Assembly: GCA_028873825.1 (NCBI GenBank)
Contig: JAPPNM010000009.1
Location: forward strand, 1 to 40,750
DNA from: Gemmatimonadota bacterium
GTDB taxonomy: Bacteria > Gemmatimonadota > Gemmatimonadetes > Longimicrobiales > Gaopeijiaceae
Length of the DNA: 40,750 bases
Reading direction: 5' to 3'
In this document: in pieces, positions 16,921 through 24,763 of the stretch
Layout: each line of letters starts with the position of its first letter
Numbering within the stretch: position 1 is the stretch's first letter
The notes under the pieces: generated by a model
Told to the model about the DNA's origin: nothing
The model's input: the letters and a program-made list of their open reading frames with translations, nothing else
The model's database searches: none
Translations under genes and position numbers: made by a program

Positions 16921-17492
16921 GCCATCTTGGATGCCCACATGTGTGCAATTTTGCGCGCCCGGCAACGTAGAAGCAGTAACTCCACACGCCCGCGGTCGTT
17001 CGTCCGAACACCGTACCATGTCCCAAGGGGCGTGTCGGTCATCCAGTTCCCGCTGTTGTCCCAGTTCGGCCCGTCGGTCGCCCCGTACAGAGCCCGGAGT
17101 GCGGCTCGATCCGGATTGGTCACCCGTACTTCGGCCGAAGCGCTGGCGCTGTCCATAGCCGCCGTAATCGTCGCCCGACCCTCTCGGATGCCGGTCACGA
17201 GGCCGGAGTCGTTTACCTCTGCGATCCGGGCGTGACTCGATGTCCATGCGAACTGCCTCGTATCGTCGGCAATTTCGTGGCCGTTTGCATCGAAGGCCTG
17301 TGCCGCGAGCCGCAGGGTATCGTCCATTCTCAGCGTGTCCGCGGCCGCGGCGACCGTGACTGCACGGGCCTTCTGTCTTACGGTGACAAGCGCACCAGCG
17401 GAAACGGCCTCCGCGGTGACCGTCAGCGCCGCGGCCCCGAGGATGAGCGATCGATGATGCCGGGAAGGAATGGGCCACGCAGCGTTGATCAC
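16845..17492 (-). pseudogene. Ig-like (BIG2) / leucine-rich-repeat protein, 3'-truncated
   Basis: The frame starts at GTG 17492, overlapping the TGA of the propeller gene (GTGA). It has a hydrophobic N terminus (SLILGAAALTVTAEAVS) and a BIG2-type Ig domain (LRLAAQAFDANGHEI; SGLVTGIREGRATITAAMD). It then begins the LRR module common in secreted proteins (ALRALYGATDGPNWDNSGNW, PLGTWYGV) and loses similarity near 16970, where the IS21 fragment begins. The frame stays open to 16845, but its last residues are out-of-frame IS21 sequence. The full gene would have carried many LRRs; this remnant is probably non-functional. Confidence 0.7.
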
Positions 17493-18724
17493 CCCGCCCC
17501 CCGGTCCAACGCCCACAGCTGCACGTATTCCACGCCCAACTCGTCCGTCACCAGCCCCAGCACGTAGTCCTCGCCGATCTCGAGGACATCAAGTCCAGGC
17601 GGAGTCTCGACCAGTCCCTGAATCCGCCCCTCGGGATCGAACACCGTCCACACAGGATCCCCCTCGCCGAACATTCGGTAATCGAGCACCCAGAGATACC
17701 CGACGCGATCCGCCACAATCTCCGCGAAGGCCGGATACGATTCCACCGGAGGCATGTCCCTCAACATGCTCATGGCCTGGGTCCGCGCTTCGTCGGGCAG
17801 ACCGCCGACCCTCCGGTCGACAAGCGCGTCCATGTCTTCCCGGGTGGGGCTTCCCGGGTCGCCGCTACGGCGGACGATTCTGACCAGCGATCCATCCGCG
17901 GCGAAGGCCTTGATCTCGTAGCTGTCCTGCACCCCGATCGCCACGAATTCTCCCCACACGGCAGTCGAGGTACGCCGGCCGAAGGGGTGAGGCGAACTGC
18001 CCTCGACGCTTCCGTCCGGCCCGCGGATCGTCCAGTCCTCGGTGTAGAGGAACTCGCCAAGTGTGGCAAGCTGCGTGCCGTCCGCGTCCAGCAAGGCCCA
18101 TTCGGTGATGTAGCGAACGAGGTCCGCGGATCCGTTGGTCTCCGGCTCGACCAACACACTGCTCGCGACCATCTTCCCGCCCGGCAGCAGGTCGATGACG
18201 TTGCTCAGGCTGGCGTCGAGGGCCACGTTGCGGCCGTGGTTGCCGTCCAGATCGAACAGCGACAATCGGGCCCCGCCCGGGTCCGGAGCGGCGATGGAGT
18301 CAGCGGGCCAGAGTGCGACGGCGGTCGGACCGCCGACGAATTCATCCGGCCCTTCACCCCGGCGGCCCCAGGTTCCCGCGTGTGAACCGTCCGCGTTGAA
18401 GACCCTGAGTTCGCTGCTGCCCAGGTTGGCGATCACGATGCGGCCGTCCGCGAGTCGCATGGCATCCCTGACCGCGAACAGCTCGTCGGGCTCGCCGCTG
18501 TCGACGGACCCGATCGAGACGGACGGTTGTTCGCCGAGCTGCCACGGCAGCCGCGAGTCCGTTGCGGCCGGGTCGTTCTCCACGATGGTGACCCCGGCGC
18601 TGTCGTCGATTTCAACGCGAAGCCCGTCTTCGGGGGTATTGCTCGCGTCCCCGCACCCGACGGCGCAGAGGGTCAGCAGGAGGGTGGCCGTCGTGCCGGA
18701 CACCGTGGTTGTGGAGTGACTCAT
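17489..18724 (-). CDS. Six-bladed beta-propeller lipoprotein (paralog A)
   Basis: About 411 residues. Signal with lipobox-like LTLCAVGCGD near residue 23, the N-terminal strand SAGVTIVENDPAATDSRLPW, blade motifs DGRIVIANLGSSELRVFNAD and TWGRRGEGPDEF, then GVQDSYEIKAFAADGSLV and the C-terminal FDPEGRIQGLVE through EYVQLWALDRG. It is very similar to the gene at 18930, especially after the middle, so the two are recent tandem duplicates. No enzyme motif is visible. An alternative start lies at 18739. An Ig/LRR remnant is coupled to its stop. Confidence 0.78.
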   Translation of the reverse strand: MSHSTTTVSGTTATLLLTLCAVGCGDASNTPEDGLRVEIDDSAGVTIVENDPAATDSRLPWQLGEQPSVSIGSVDSGEPDELFAVRDAMRLADGRIVIANLGSSELRVFNADGSHAGTWGRRGEGPDEFVGGPTAVALWPADSIAAPDPGGARLSLFDLDGNHGRNVALDASLSNVIDLLPGGKMVASSVLVEPETNGSADLVRYITEWALLDADGTQLATLGEFLYTEDWTIRGPDGSVEGSSPHPFGRRTSTAVWGEFVAIGVQDSYEIKAFAADGSLVRIVRRSGDPGSPTREDMDALVDRRVGGLPDEARTQAMSMLRDMPPVESYPAFAEIVADRVGYLWVLDYRMFGEGDPVWTVFDPEGRIQGLVETPPGLDVLEIGEDYVLGLVTDELGVEYVQLWALDRGAG

Positions 18725-18859
18725 CGCGTCGGGCTCCATGGCTTCACTGTTCTTGCCCCTTGGGCGGACGCCGGGCAGGGTTGTGGTGCCGAAAGACGAC
18801 GTGCGGCCGGACCGCCCCGGTGAACGAATCCGGCGCTCGGTCTCGTCGAGATCGATGAC

Positions 18860-18911
18860 GCGACCTCCGCTCCGTCCTTGTCGCGGAAGTGGTGAGTGAA
18901 ATGAGATCCGG
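18860..18911 (-). pseudogene. Remnant of DUF4143 ATPase 3' region
   Basis: About 50 bases between two propeller genes that closely match the DUF4143 ATPase near 20888-20928; on the minus strand both read THHFRDKDG/FHHFRDKDG then EV. The core TCCGTCCTTGTCGCG is identical in the plus-strand DNA of both. The copy has lost the rest of the gene. It shows that a second ATPase copy once lay here, downstream of a propeller. Confidence 0.65.
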
Positions 18912-18929
18912 GCTCCAGCAGCGTCCGCG

Positions 18930-20150
18930 TCAACCCGCCGCCCGCTCCAGCGACCGGAGCTGCACGTACTCCACGCCCAACTCGTCGTACCTCCAACCCA
19001 GAATGTAGTCCTCGCCGATCTCGAAGATGCGGAGGCCGGGAGGCGTCTCGACTAGGCCCTGGATCCGTCCCTCCGGGTCGAATACGGTCCATGCCGCGCC
19101 CCGGTACTCGCGCACCCACAGGTAACCGGCCCGATCCGCCATGATTCCCGCGAAGGCCGGGTAGGCGTCCACGAGCGGCATGTCCCTCACCTCGTTGAGC
19201 CGCTCGATGCGTTCCTCCTTCGGCAGGTCGGCGTAGCGCCGCTCCCAGTAGGCGTCCTGGTCGGCCCGGGTGGGGCTTTCCGGGTCGCCCTCGCGGCGGA
19301 CAATTCTCACGAGCGACCCATCGGCGGCAAACGCCTTGATCTCGTAGCTGTCCTGCACCCCGATCGCGACGAGGTCTCCCCAGACGGCTCCCAGGGTGCC
19401 GCGGCCGAACGGGTGGGGTCTGCCGCCCTGTATGCTTCCGTCCGATCCGAAGGTGGCCCAGAACTCGCTTCCCGGGAACTTGCCCAGGGACGCGTGCAAC
19501 GTGCCGTCGGCGGCCAGGATGCCCCATTCGGCGTTGGAGCGCACGAGGCCCGTGGTTCCGGTCATCGTCGGTTCGAGTCCCCCACCGCCGCTCGTGAAGA
19601 TCTTCCCGTCCGGCAGCAGGTCGACGACGTTGCGCAGGCTGGTATCGAGGCGTACGCCACGGCCGTGGTTGCCGTCCCCGTCGAAGAGCGAGAGGCGGCT
19701 CGCCCACGGGTTCGCGGCCGCGACGGAGTCGCCGGGCCAGAGGGCGACGGCGGACGGGCTGTAGCTGGTGAACTCGCCCGGGCCCTCGCCCCGGCCTCCC
19801 CACGTCCCCGCGTGCGAGCCGTCGGTGTTGAAGACCCTGAGTTCGTTGCTGCCCGTGTTGGCGATCACGATCCTGCCGTCCGGGAGCCGGGTCGCATCCG
19901 TGACCCGGAACAGCTGGTCGGCTTCTCCGCTGCCGACCGAGCCGATCGAAAGCGACGGCTGTTCTCCGAAATGCCACGGCAGCCGCGAGTCGGGCGCGGG
20001 CTGTGCGTTTTCCACGATGGTGATGCCGGCGCTGTCATCGACCACTGCACGGAGGCCGTATGGAGTGACATCTCCGGAGCTTTCGCAGGCTGCGGGGAGA
20101 ACCACCAGCAAGGGCAAGATCCGCCAGGGTCCCGGGGATCGCCTGTTCAT
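18930..20150 (-). CDS. Six-bladed beta-propeller lipoprotein (paralog B)
   Basis: 406 residues. Signal with lipobox-like VVLPAACESS near residue 22, SAGITIVENAQPAPDSRLPW, blade strands DGRIVIANTGSNELRVFNTD and TWGGRGEGPGEF, ANPWASRLSLFDGDGNHG, GVQDSYEIKAFAADGSLV and the closing strands FDPEGRIQGLVE, FEIGEDYILG, ELGVEYVQL. A near duplicate of the gene at 17489. Its ATG overlaps the TGA of the mini-propeller upstream (ATGA), so the two are translated in sequence. Ligand or partner unknown. Confidence 0.8.
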   Translation of the reverse strand: MNRRSPGPWRILPLLVVLPAACESSGDVTPYGLRAVVDDSAGITIVENAQPAPDSRLPWHFGEQPSLSIGSVGSGEADQLFRVTDATRLPDGRIVIANTGSNELRVFNTDGSHAGTWGGRGEGPGEFTSYSPSAVALWPGDSVAAANPWASRLSLFDGDGNHGRGVRLDTSLRNVVDLLPDGKIFTSGGGGLEPTMTGTTGLVRSNAEWGILAADGTLHASLGKFPGSEFWATFGSDGSIQGGRPHPFGRGTLGAVWGDLVAIGVQDSYEIKAFAADGSLVRIVRREGDPESPTRADQDAYWERRYADLPKEERIERLNEVRDMPLVDAYPAFAGIMADRAGYLWVREYRGAAWTVFDPEGRIQGLVETPPGLRIFEIGEDYILGWRYDELGVEYVQLRSLERAAG

Positions 20151-20449
20151 CGGACCGGCCTTCCGTCGCGAGGCGAAGCGGGATCGGCCCGCGACAGCGC
20201 CCAGAGGTGCACGTACTCCACACCCAGGTCGTCCCTGGACCGGCCGAGGATGTAGTCTTCGCCGATCTCGGAGACGCGGAGCGGCAGGCGTGAATCCGGA
20301 GGGGGTCGGCGGTCCTCGACAATCGGGATGTCGGTGGTGTCCCGGACCACCGATGAGGGTCCGTCCCGGGGGGTCGCGTCGGCGTTGTCACTCGCGAGGT
20401 TGCAGAGGGCGAGGGAGAGGAGGATGAGATCGAGCCGGATCGACTTCAT
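20147..20449 (-). CDS. Mini-propeller lipoprotein with in-frame internal deletion
   Basis: 100 residues, intact. The signal region MKSIRLDLILLSLALCNLAS is followed by DIPIVEDRRPPPDSRLP, the N-terminal strand of the propeller family. It is then joined in frame to LRVSEIGEDYILG and LGVEYVHLWAL, the last strands of the same family. About 330 residues (five to six blades) are missing between them. In beta-propellers these terminal parts usually pair to close the ring, so the gene keeps just the two closing ends. Start ATG 20449 gives the signal; the stop overlaps the start of paralog B. It may be a functional miniature, or a chance in-frame deletion kept by coupling. Confidence 0.6.
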   Translation of the reverse strand: MKSIRLDLILLSLALCNLASDNADATPRDGPSSVVRDTTDIPIVEDRRPPPDSRLPLRVSEIGEDYILGRSRDDLGVEYVHLWALSRADPASPRDGRPVR

Positions 20450-20664
20450 GACCTGGGCCTCCGGATGGCGGATTCGGGGGAACGGCGTATCTGGATCTTG
20501 GACAACGCCTGCCTGCGGAGGGGTTGTAGCGTGAGTGGGACCGAGCGGGCACGCGGGGAATTCGAGACCATCGACGGTAGAATGCACTGGGGGCACGTCT
20601 AAACGAAAGACCTTCTACCAGCCAAATGAAACTTCAAGTGCTCCTCGGGTACCGTGCCTTCGGA

Positions 20665-21912
20665 CTACGAACCTCGGAGCAGCCGTCCCACCGGCACGGC
20701 ATGAAGCCGGTCGCCGAACGGCACGGTGGTCTCGCCGTCGTACAGTACGACACCGCCCGCAAAGCGCTCGCCGAGCGCCCCCCGGAGCTTGCGGAGACCA
20801 CGAAAGTCGCGAGTCCGCACGGTTCCCGAAGCCTTGACCTCAACGCCTGCCAGCGCCGCGGCACCACGCTCGACGACGATGTCGACTTCGGTTCCGTCCT
20901 TGTCGCGAAAGTGGTGAAAGGAGATCCGCGCATCGTGCCAATCTGCCTGCCGCCGGAGCTCCTGAAACACGAAGGTCTCCAGGAGCTGGCCGAACAGGGC
21001 GCGGTCGTACGCCAGCGCCGGACCGTCAAGGCCGAGGAGCGCCGCTGCGATTCCCGTATCGCCGAGGTGCAGCTTCGGCCTCTTGACCAGCCGACTCAGC
21101 CGGTTGCCGTGCCAGGCCGGGAGGGTTTCCAGGAGGAAGACCCGGTCCAGCAGCGTGGTGTAGTCGCGTATCGTGGGCCGGCTCAGCTCGAAGGGCGCGG
21201 CCAGTTCGCTCACGTTGAACATCCTTGCCGTCTGGCTGGCGGCGGCCGCGAGGAGCCTAGGCAGTACGTCGAGGCGTCTAACGTGAGTCAAATCACGAAC
21301 ATCACGCTGGATCAGCGCGTCAACGTGGTCGTGATACCAGTTGGCGCGCCGCCGTCCGGCCGGGTGGGCAAGCGCTGCCGGGTACCCGCCGGCGACAATG
21401 CGCTCGGGCAATTGCGCTCCGAGTCGGTCGATCCGCTCGATGGGGAAATCAACCGCAAACAGCCGGTCCAGAAAGTGGGAATCGCGCTCCTCCAGCTCAC
21501 ACTGTGCCAGGGGGTGGAGCCGGAGGGTCTGCAGGCGGCCCGCCAGCGACTCCGGGAGCCGCGGCACCAGGAGCACATGGACGGAGCCGGTCAGCAGGAA
21601 CCGTCCGGGGGTGCGCCGCCGGTCGATCTCCATCTTGAGCGCGGGGAACAGGGCCGGCACCTTCTGCACCTCGTCGATGATGATGCGTTCGGGCAGCGCG
21701 GCGGCGAAACCGTTCGGGTCGTCCGCGGCGGCACGGCGGACCACATCATCATCGAAGGTGACGTAGCGGTATCCCCGCGACGCGCCCACCATCCGGGCGA
21801 GCGTGGTCTTGCCGCACTGTCGCGGTCCATGGATCAGGACGGCCGGAGAGTCGTCGAGCGCTTCGACAAGGTGCGGCTCGATGAACCGGGGATAGATGGT
21901 GGTGTCGATCAT
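20665..21912 (-). CDS. AAA+ ATPase with DUF4143 domain
   Basis: A 415-residue COG1373-type ATPase. Walker A AVLIHGPRQCGKTTLARM (about residue 25-42) and Walker B-like RIIIDEVQKVPALFPALK come first, then sensor FLLTGSVHVLLVPRLPESLAGR. A winged-helix part (MFNVSELAAPFELSRPTIRDY) and the DUF4143 PD-(D/E)XK-like fold (FHHFRDKDGTEVDIVVERG, GVEVKASGTV) follow. These proteins are widespread and often mobile; their role is not settled. Start ATG 21912; an upstream in-frame stretch is a propeller fragment, not part of this gene. A candidate promoter TTTCAT-N17-TACATT ends 6 bases before the ATG. Confidence 0.9.
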   Translation of the reverse strand: MIDTTIYPRFIEPHLVEALDDSPAVLIHGPRQCGKTTLARMVGASRGYRYVTFDDDVVRRAAADDPNGFAAALPERIIIDEVQKVPALFPALKMEIDRRRTPGRFLLTGSVHVLLVPRLPESLAGRLQTLRLHPLAQCELEERDSHFLDRLFAVDFPIERIDRLGAQLPERIVAGGYPAALAHPAGRRRANWYHDHVDALIQRDVRDLTHVRRLDVLPRLLAAAASQTARMFNVSELAAPFELSRPTIRDYTTLLDRVFLLETLPAWHGNRLSRLVKRPKLHLGDTGIAAALLGLDGPALAYDRALFGQLLETFVFQELRRQADWHDARISFHHFRDKDGTEVDIVVERGAAALAGVEVKASGTVRTRDFRGLRKLRGALGERFAGGVVLYDGETTVPFGDRLHAVPVGRLLRGS

Positions 21913-21918
21913 GGACGG

Positions 21919-21947
21919 AATGTAGCGTCGATGTCGGCTGAATGAAA
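21919..21947 (-). promoter_or_regulatory. Candidate promoter of DUF4143 ATPase gene
   Basis: Minus strand TTTCAT, 17 bases, TACATT; the -10-like box ends 6 bases before the ATG. This leaves no room for a ribosome binding site, so the mRNA would be leaderless. Confidence 0.4.
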
Positions 21948-21966
21948 GAAATAGATTCGGCCAATT

Positions 21967-22053
21967 GAAAGTTACGCCGTGGTTGCCGTTGCCGTCGAAG
22001 AGCGACAGACGGCTCGCCCAGGGGTTTGCGGCCACGACCGAGTCGCCGGGCCG
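21967..22053 (-). pseudogene. Internal fragment of a propeller lipoprotein
   Basis: Twenty-nine codons reading RPGDSVVAANPWASRLSLFD then GNGNHGVTF, almost identical to the middle of paralog B (WPGDSVAAANPWASRLSLFD). It lies just upstream of the DUF4143 ATPase on the same strand, with the rest of the propeller missing. It probably marks the edge of a rearrangement in which the ATPase and propeller genes were exchanged. Confidence 0.8.
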
Positions 22054-22214
22054 GGATGCGCCGGGCTCCGCGCTTGGCGGTGGGCGGCGACCGTTGGCAC
22101 ATTCCATGCCATGAAGACAATGCGACCCCTCGTCGCGCTACGCGCCCCGTCAGCGACTGCCGGCCGGGGCGCAGGTGCCGCAAGGCTTCTCGGTACGGAC
22201 GGGAGCGGGCAGGC

Positions 22215-22448
22215 GTGAAGCATTCGCCGCCCCGGCTCCACATCGAGGTCGACCACGACCGCTGCGCGGGCAACGCGATGTGCCTGGACTTCGCCCCGGG
22301 CGTCTTCGTACTCGGCCCGCGTCGCCGGGCGGAGGTGGTCGATCCGGAGGGAGACGCGCTGGAGGACATCCTCGTGGCGGCCGAGAACTGCCCCACCGCG
22401 GCGATCACCGTGAGCGACGCCGCGACGGGCGAACCGTACGAGGTTTGA
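22215..22448 (+). CDS. Small ferredoxin (3Fe-4S/4Fe-4S type)
   Basis: 77 residues. The cluster motif is DRCAGNAMCLDFAPGVFVL (C-x5-C) with ENCPTAAITV near the end, the pattern of single-cluster ferredoxins that pass electrons to cytochromes P450 and related oxygenases. The usual extra cysteine between the first two is replaced (A/N/A), which favours a [3Fe-4S] cluster. GTG 22215 is the likely start (VKHSPPRLHIEVDHDRC). No P450 is in the window, so the partner is unknown. It converges with the dehydrogenase gene ending at 22483. Confidence 0.8.
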   Translation: MKHSPPRLHIEVDHDRCAGNAMCLDFAPGVFVLGPRRRAEVVDPEGDALEDILVAAENCPTAAITVSDAATGEPYEV

Positions 22449-22482
22449 CATGCCGTGCGGGGTCGCGACTCGTCCCCCGCTC

Positions 22483-23532
22483 CTACCGCGCCGACGCGAT
22501 CCTCTCCTCGCCCATCCAGTCGGCGGCGGCCGCAGTGCTTGTCCCCAGTTCCTCGGCCAACCGGAGGACGTGGAGCGTCCGGTCGTAGATCTGCGTGACC
22601 TTGGAGTAGATCGTGAAGTCCTCGGTGGGTCGTCCGAAGACCTCCTCCTGGCAGCGGATCAGACCGCCGGAATTGACCAGGTAGTCGGGCGCGTAGGTGA
22701 TGCCGAGCCGGGTCAGCTCGTCGCCGTGGCGCGGCTCCGCCAGGACGTTGTTGGCTCCGCCGACCACCGCCTTGCAGCGCAGGCGCGGCAGCGTCTCGTC
22801 GTTTATCACGCCGCCGACGGAGTTAGGGGAGAACACGTCGCACTCCACGTCGTAGATGTCGTCCGCGCCCACGACTTCGGCGTCCAGCTCCTTCGCGGCC
22901 CTGGCGGCCAGCGGCTCGTAGATCTCCGACACCGTGAGCCGTGCTCCCGCTTCGTGGCAGAACTTGGCGAGCGCGAACCCGACGTTGCCCAGACCCTGGA
23001 TGGCGATGTGCCGTCCGCCGATCGAGTCGCTCCCGTTGGTCGCCTTGAGCACGGCGCGGATCCCGCAGCTCACGCCGTACGCGGTGGTTCGAGACGGATC
23101 GCCCGCTCCTCCCGCCGACTCGTTCACGCAGGCGACGTGCTTCGTGGCGCCGCGGATCACGGCCATGTCGTGAGAGTTCGTGCCGATGTCCTGTCCCGCG
23201 ATGTACTCGCCGGCCATCGTGTCGACGGCCTTGCCCATCGCGCGCAGCAGAGCGGGGTTCTTCCCGGTTCTGGCGTCGCCGATTATGACCGACTTGCCCC
23301 CGCCCAGGTCGACGCCGCTGACGGCCGCCTTGTAGGTCATGCCGCGGGCCAGGCGCAGCACGTCCTCCAGGGCCTCCTCCTCGGTGGCGTAGGGAAGCAT
23401 CCGGATCCCGCCGAGGGCTGGGCCCAGGGTCGTGTCGTGTATCGCGATTATCGCTCGGAGTCCCGAGTCGTTGTCGTTGCAGAAAACCACCTTCTCGTAG
23501 TTGTGTTCTCCCATCAGTCGGAACACGCGCAT
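22483..23532 (-). CDS. Leucine/valine/phenylalanine dehydrogenase
   Basis: A 349-residue NAD-dependent amino acid dehydrogenase that interconverts branched-chain or aromatic amino acids and their 2-oxo acids. Substrate side: GPALGGIRMLPY and the catalytic-lysine region ARGMTYKAAVSGVDLGGGKS. The nucleotide fold contains IAIQGLGNVGFALAKF, and AVVGGANNVLAEPRHGDEL and YLVNSGGLI follow. Length is normal. The stretch HVACVNESAGGAGDPSRT holds nine residues also found at the end of imuA. AGGAG lies about 13 bases upstream of ATG 23532. Substrate preference is not predictable from sequence alone. Confidence 0.9.
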   Translation of the reverse strand: MRVFRLMGEHNYEKVVFCNDNDSGLRAIIAIHDTTLGPALGGIRMLPYATEEEALEDVLRLARGMTYKAAVSGVDLGGGKSVIIGDARTGKNPALLRAMGKAVDTMAGEYIAGQDIGTNSHDMAVIRGATKHVACVNESAGGAGDPSRTTAYGVSCGIRAVLKATNGSDSIGGRHIAIQGLGNVGFALAKFCHEAGARLTVSEIYEPLAARAAKELDAEVVGADDIYDVECDVFSPNSVGGVINDETLPRLRCKAVVGGANNVLAEPRHGDELTRLGITYAPDYLVNSGGLIRCQEEVFGRPTEDFTIYSKVTQIYDRTLHVLRLAEELGTSTAAAADWMGEERIASAR

Positions 23533-23655
23533 GGGGTTGTCGCCACTCCTGTTGAGTGTCCGGGTGCGGGGCCGCCCGCGGACGGCCGGGGACGGGAAAG
23601 ATAATCCGATCGGCTTGCCGCCGCCGGACGCCGGGCCGCGGTGGCCGGAGGGCGG

Positions 23656-24483
23656 TCAGGGCGGCGGCGGGCCGGGTTGGCACGGCGCGTCCGCGACCCT
23701 GGGAAGGATGCCGCCGGGTTGGCCGAAGTGGACGACCAGACCCTGTTCCCGCGGCGAAAGCCCGGGGGATGGGGCGGCGAAGCGGTCGCGGGCCGGAGAA
23801 TAGTACAGGCAGCCGGCCTCTTCGTGGGGCCTTTGGCGAATGAACTCGTGCGCGTCGGAGAGTGCCGTCCGCCAGGCCGTCTTCGCTTCGGCGAGATCGA
23901 AGGGCGCGGCGAGGGCGAGCCGGGCGACTTCCTCGGGCCGGTAGCGGCCTCGGCGCTTCAGCTGCTCGAGAAGCGAGGCCGGAGTGAACCCCGGGTCCTT
24001 CGCGACGGCCGCCCAGACCATGCTGCCCAGCGGGAGGATGTGCTCGTGCGCATGCATGATGTCCACGAAGTCGCGCACCTCGTCTCGGCCCGCCAAGGTC
24101 AGCGCCTTGTTGATCGCCAGGTCCACTTCGTGCAGCGTCAGGCCCCCCGTCTCGTTTCGCACGAGGGGCATGAAGCGCCAGGCCGAGTCGTGGGCCCAGT
24201 CGACGCGCGTCGCCCGGTCGCCGGCCTCGACGAGTGCGCGAATTAGCCCCGGCTGGCTGAGAAGGACCCGGATGCGGTAGCCGGCCCCTTCCAGAACTTC
24301 GCTGTCCCGTGCGAACGAGGTCGCGACGGCCTCCAGGGAGTCGTGAAAGAAGTCGAGGTCGGCGCTGAAGCGGCGCGATGCCGGAGCGAAGTGGAGCGCC
24401 GTTCCCCCAGCCAGATAGCCGTCGCGACCCCTGGAGCGCCCGAGCAACGCCAGCAGGTCGCGCTGGAGACCGGTTAGCGGCAC
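23656..24483 (-). CDS. AbiEii/AbiGii-type nucleotidyltransferase toxin
   Basis: 275 residues. It carries the nucleotidyltransferase signature of the AbiEii family, YLAGGTALHFAP then RFSADLDFF (D about 42 and 44), with the later KALTLAGRDEVRDFVDIM segment common in these proteins. Such toxins modify RNA or nucleotides and stop growth, in toxin-antitoxin or phage-defence roles. It starts at GTG 24483, overlapping the last 10 bases of the 88-residue gene before it. The C-terminal tail (about 225-275) is Pro-rich and less conserved. Confidence 0.75.
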   Translation of the reverse strand: MPLTGLQRDLLALLGRSRGRDGYLAGGTALHFAPASRRFSADLDFFHDSLEAVATSFARDSEVLEGAGYRIRVLLSQPGLIRALVEAGDRATRVDWAHDSAWRFMPLVRNETGGLTLHEVDLAINKALTLAGRDEVRDFVDIMHAHEHILPLGSMVWAAVAKDPGFTPASLLEQLKRRGRYRPEEVARLALAAPFDLAEAKTAWRTALSDAHEFIRQRPHEEAGCLYYSPARDRFAAPSPGLSPREQGLVVHFGQPGGILPRVADAPCQPGPPPP

Positions 24484-24740
24484 AGTCGCTCCGCCATCTT
24501 CCACGCCCTCATGTCTCCGTTCCTCCTCAGCGTCTCGGCCACCCAGTCCACGTCCTCCCGGCCAATTTCCAGATCCCTGCGGTGGGACCAGAAACACATG
24601 GCGTGGAAATCGCGAAACGCCCGCCGGGCCTCGCGCACCCGCACCATGGCCCTGGCGGTCTCGGGGTCGAGCTTGCGGCGGCTCTTGCGGCCGCCCCGCC
24701 GACCGATTTCCGCCAGGTAGCTGTGGATTGCGGTGTCCAT
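24474..24740 (-). CDS. Small partner of AbiEii-type toxin (putative antitoxin)
   Basis: An 88-residue basic protein: HSYLAEIGRRGGRKSRRKLD, ETARAMVRVREARRAFRDF, FWSHRRDLEIGREDVDWVAE and a C-terminal AWKMAERLCR. From memory, homologues of this small family are found upstream of AbiEii-type nucleotidyltransferases in many genomes; a neighbourhood search would confirm this. The overlap with the toxin start and the promoter palindrome 9 bases upstream fit an autoregulated toxin-antitoxin unit. No standard DNA-binding fold is obvious beyond the basic N terminus. Confidence 0.65.
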   Translation of the reverse strand: MDTAIHSYLAEIGRRGGRKSRRKLDPETARAMVRVREARRAFRDFHAMCFWSHRRDLEIGREDVDWVAETLRRNGDMRAWKMAERLCR

Positions 24741-24746
24741 GCATCT

Positions 24747-24763
24747 ATCATAAGCCGCTTATG
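24747..24763 (-). promoter_or_regulatory. Palindromic operator/promoter of AbiEii-type pair
   Basis: The perfect palindrome CATAAGCCGCTTATG spans 24749-24763. A -10-like TATGAT (minus strand, 24747-24752) overlaps it and ends 6 bases before the ATG at 24740. The imuA stop codon TAA (24761-24759) lies inside it. This suits a repressor site for the toxin-antitoxin pair. Confidence 0.5.

Noticed and set aside
20634-21029. 131-codon minus-strand frame inside the DUF4143 ATPase
   Set aside because: Alternative frame of a well-supported gene.
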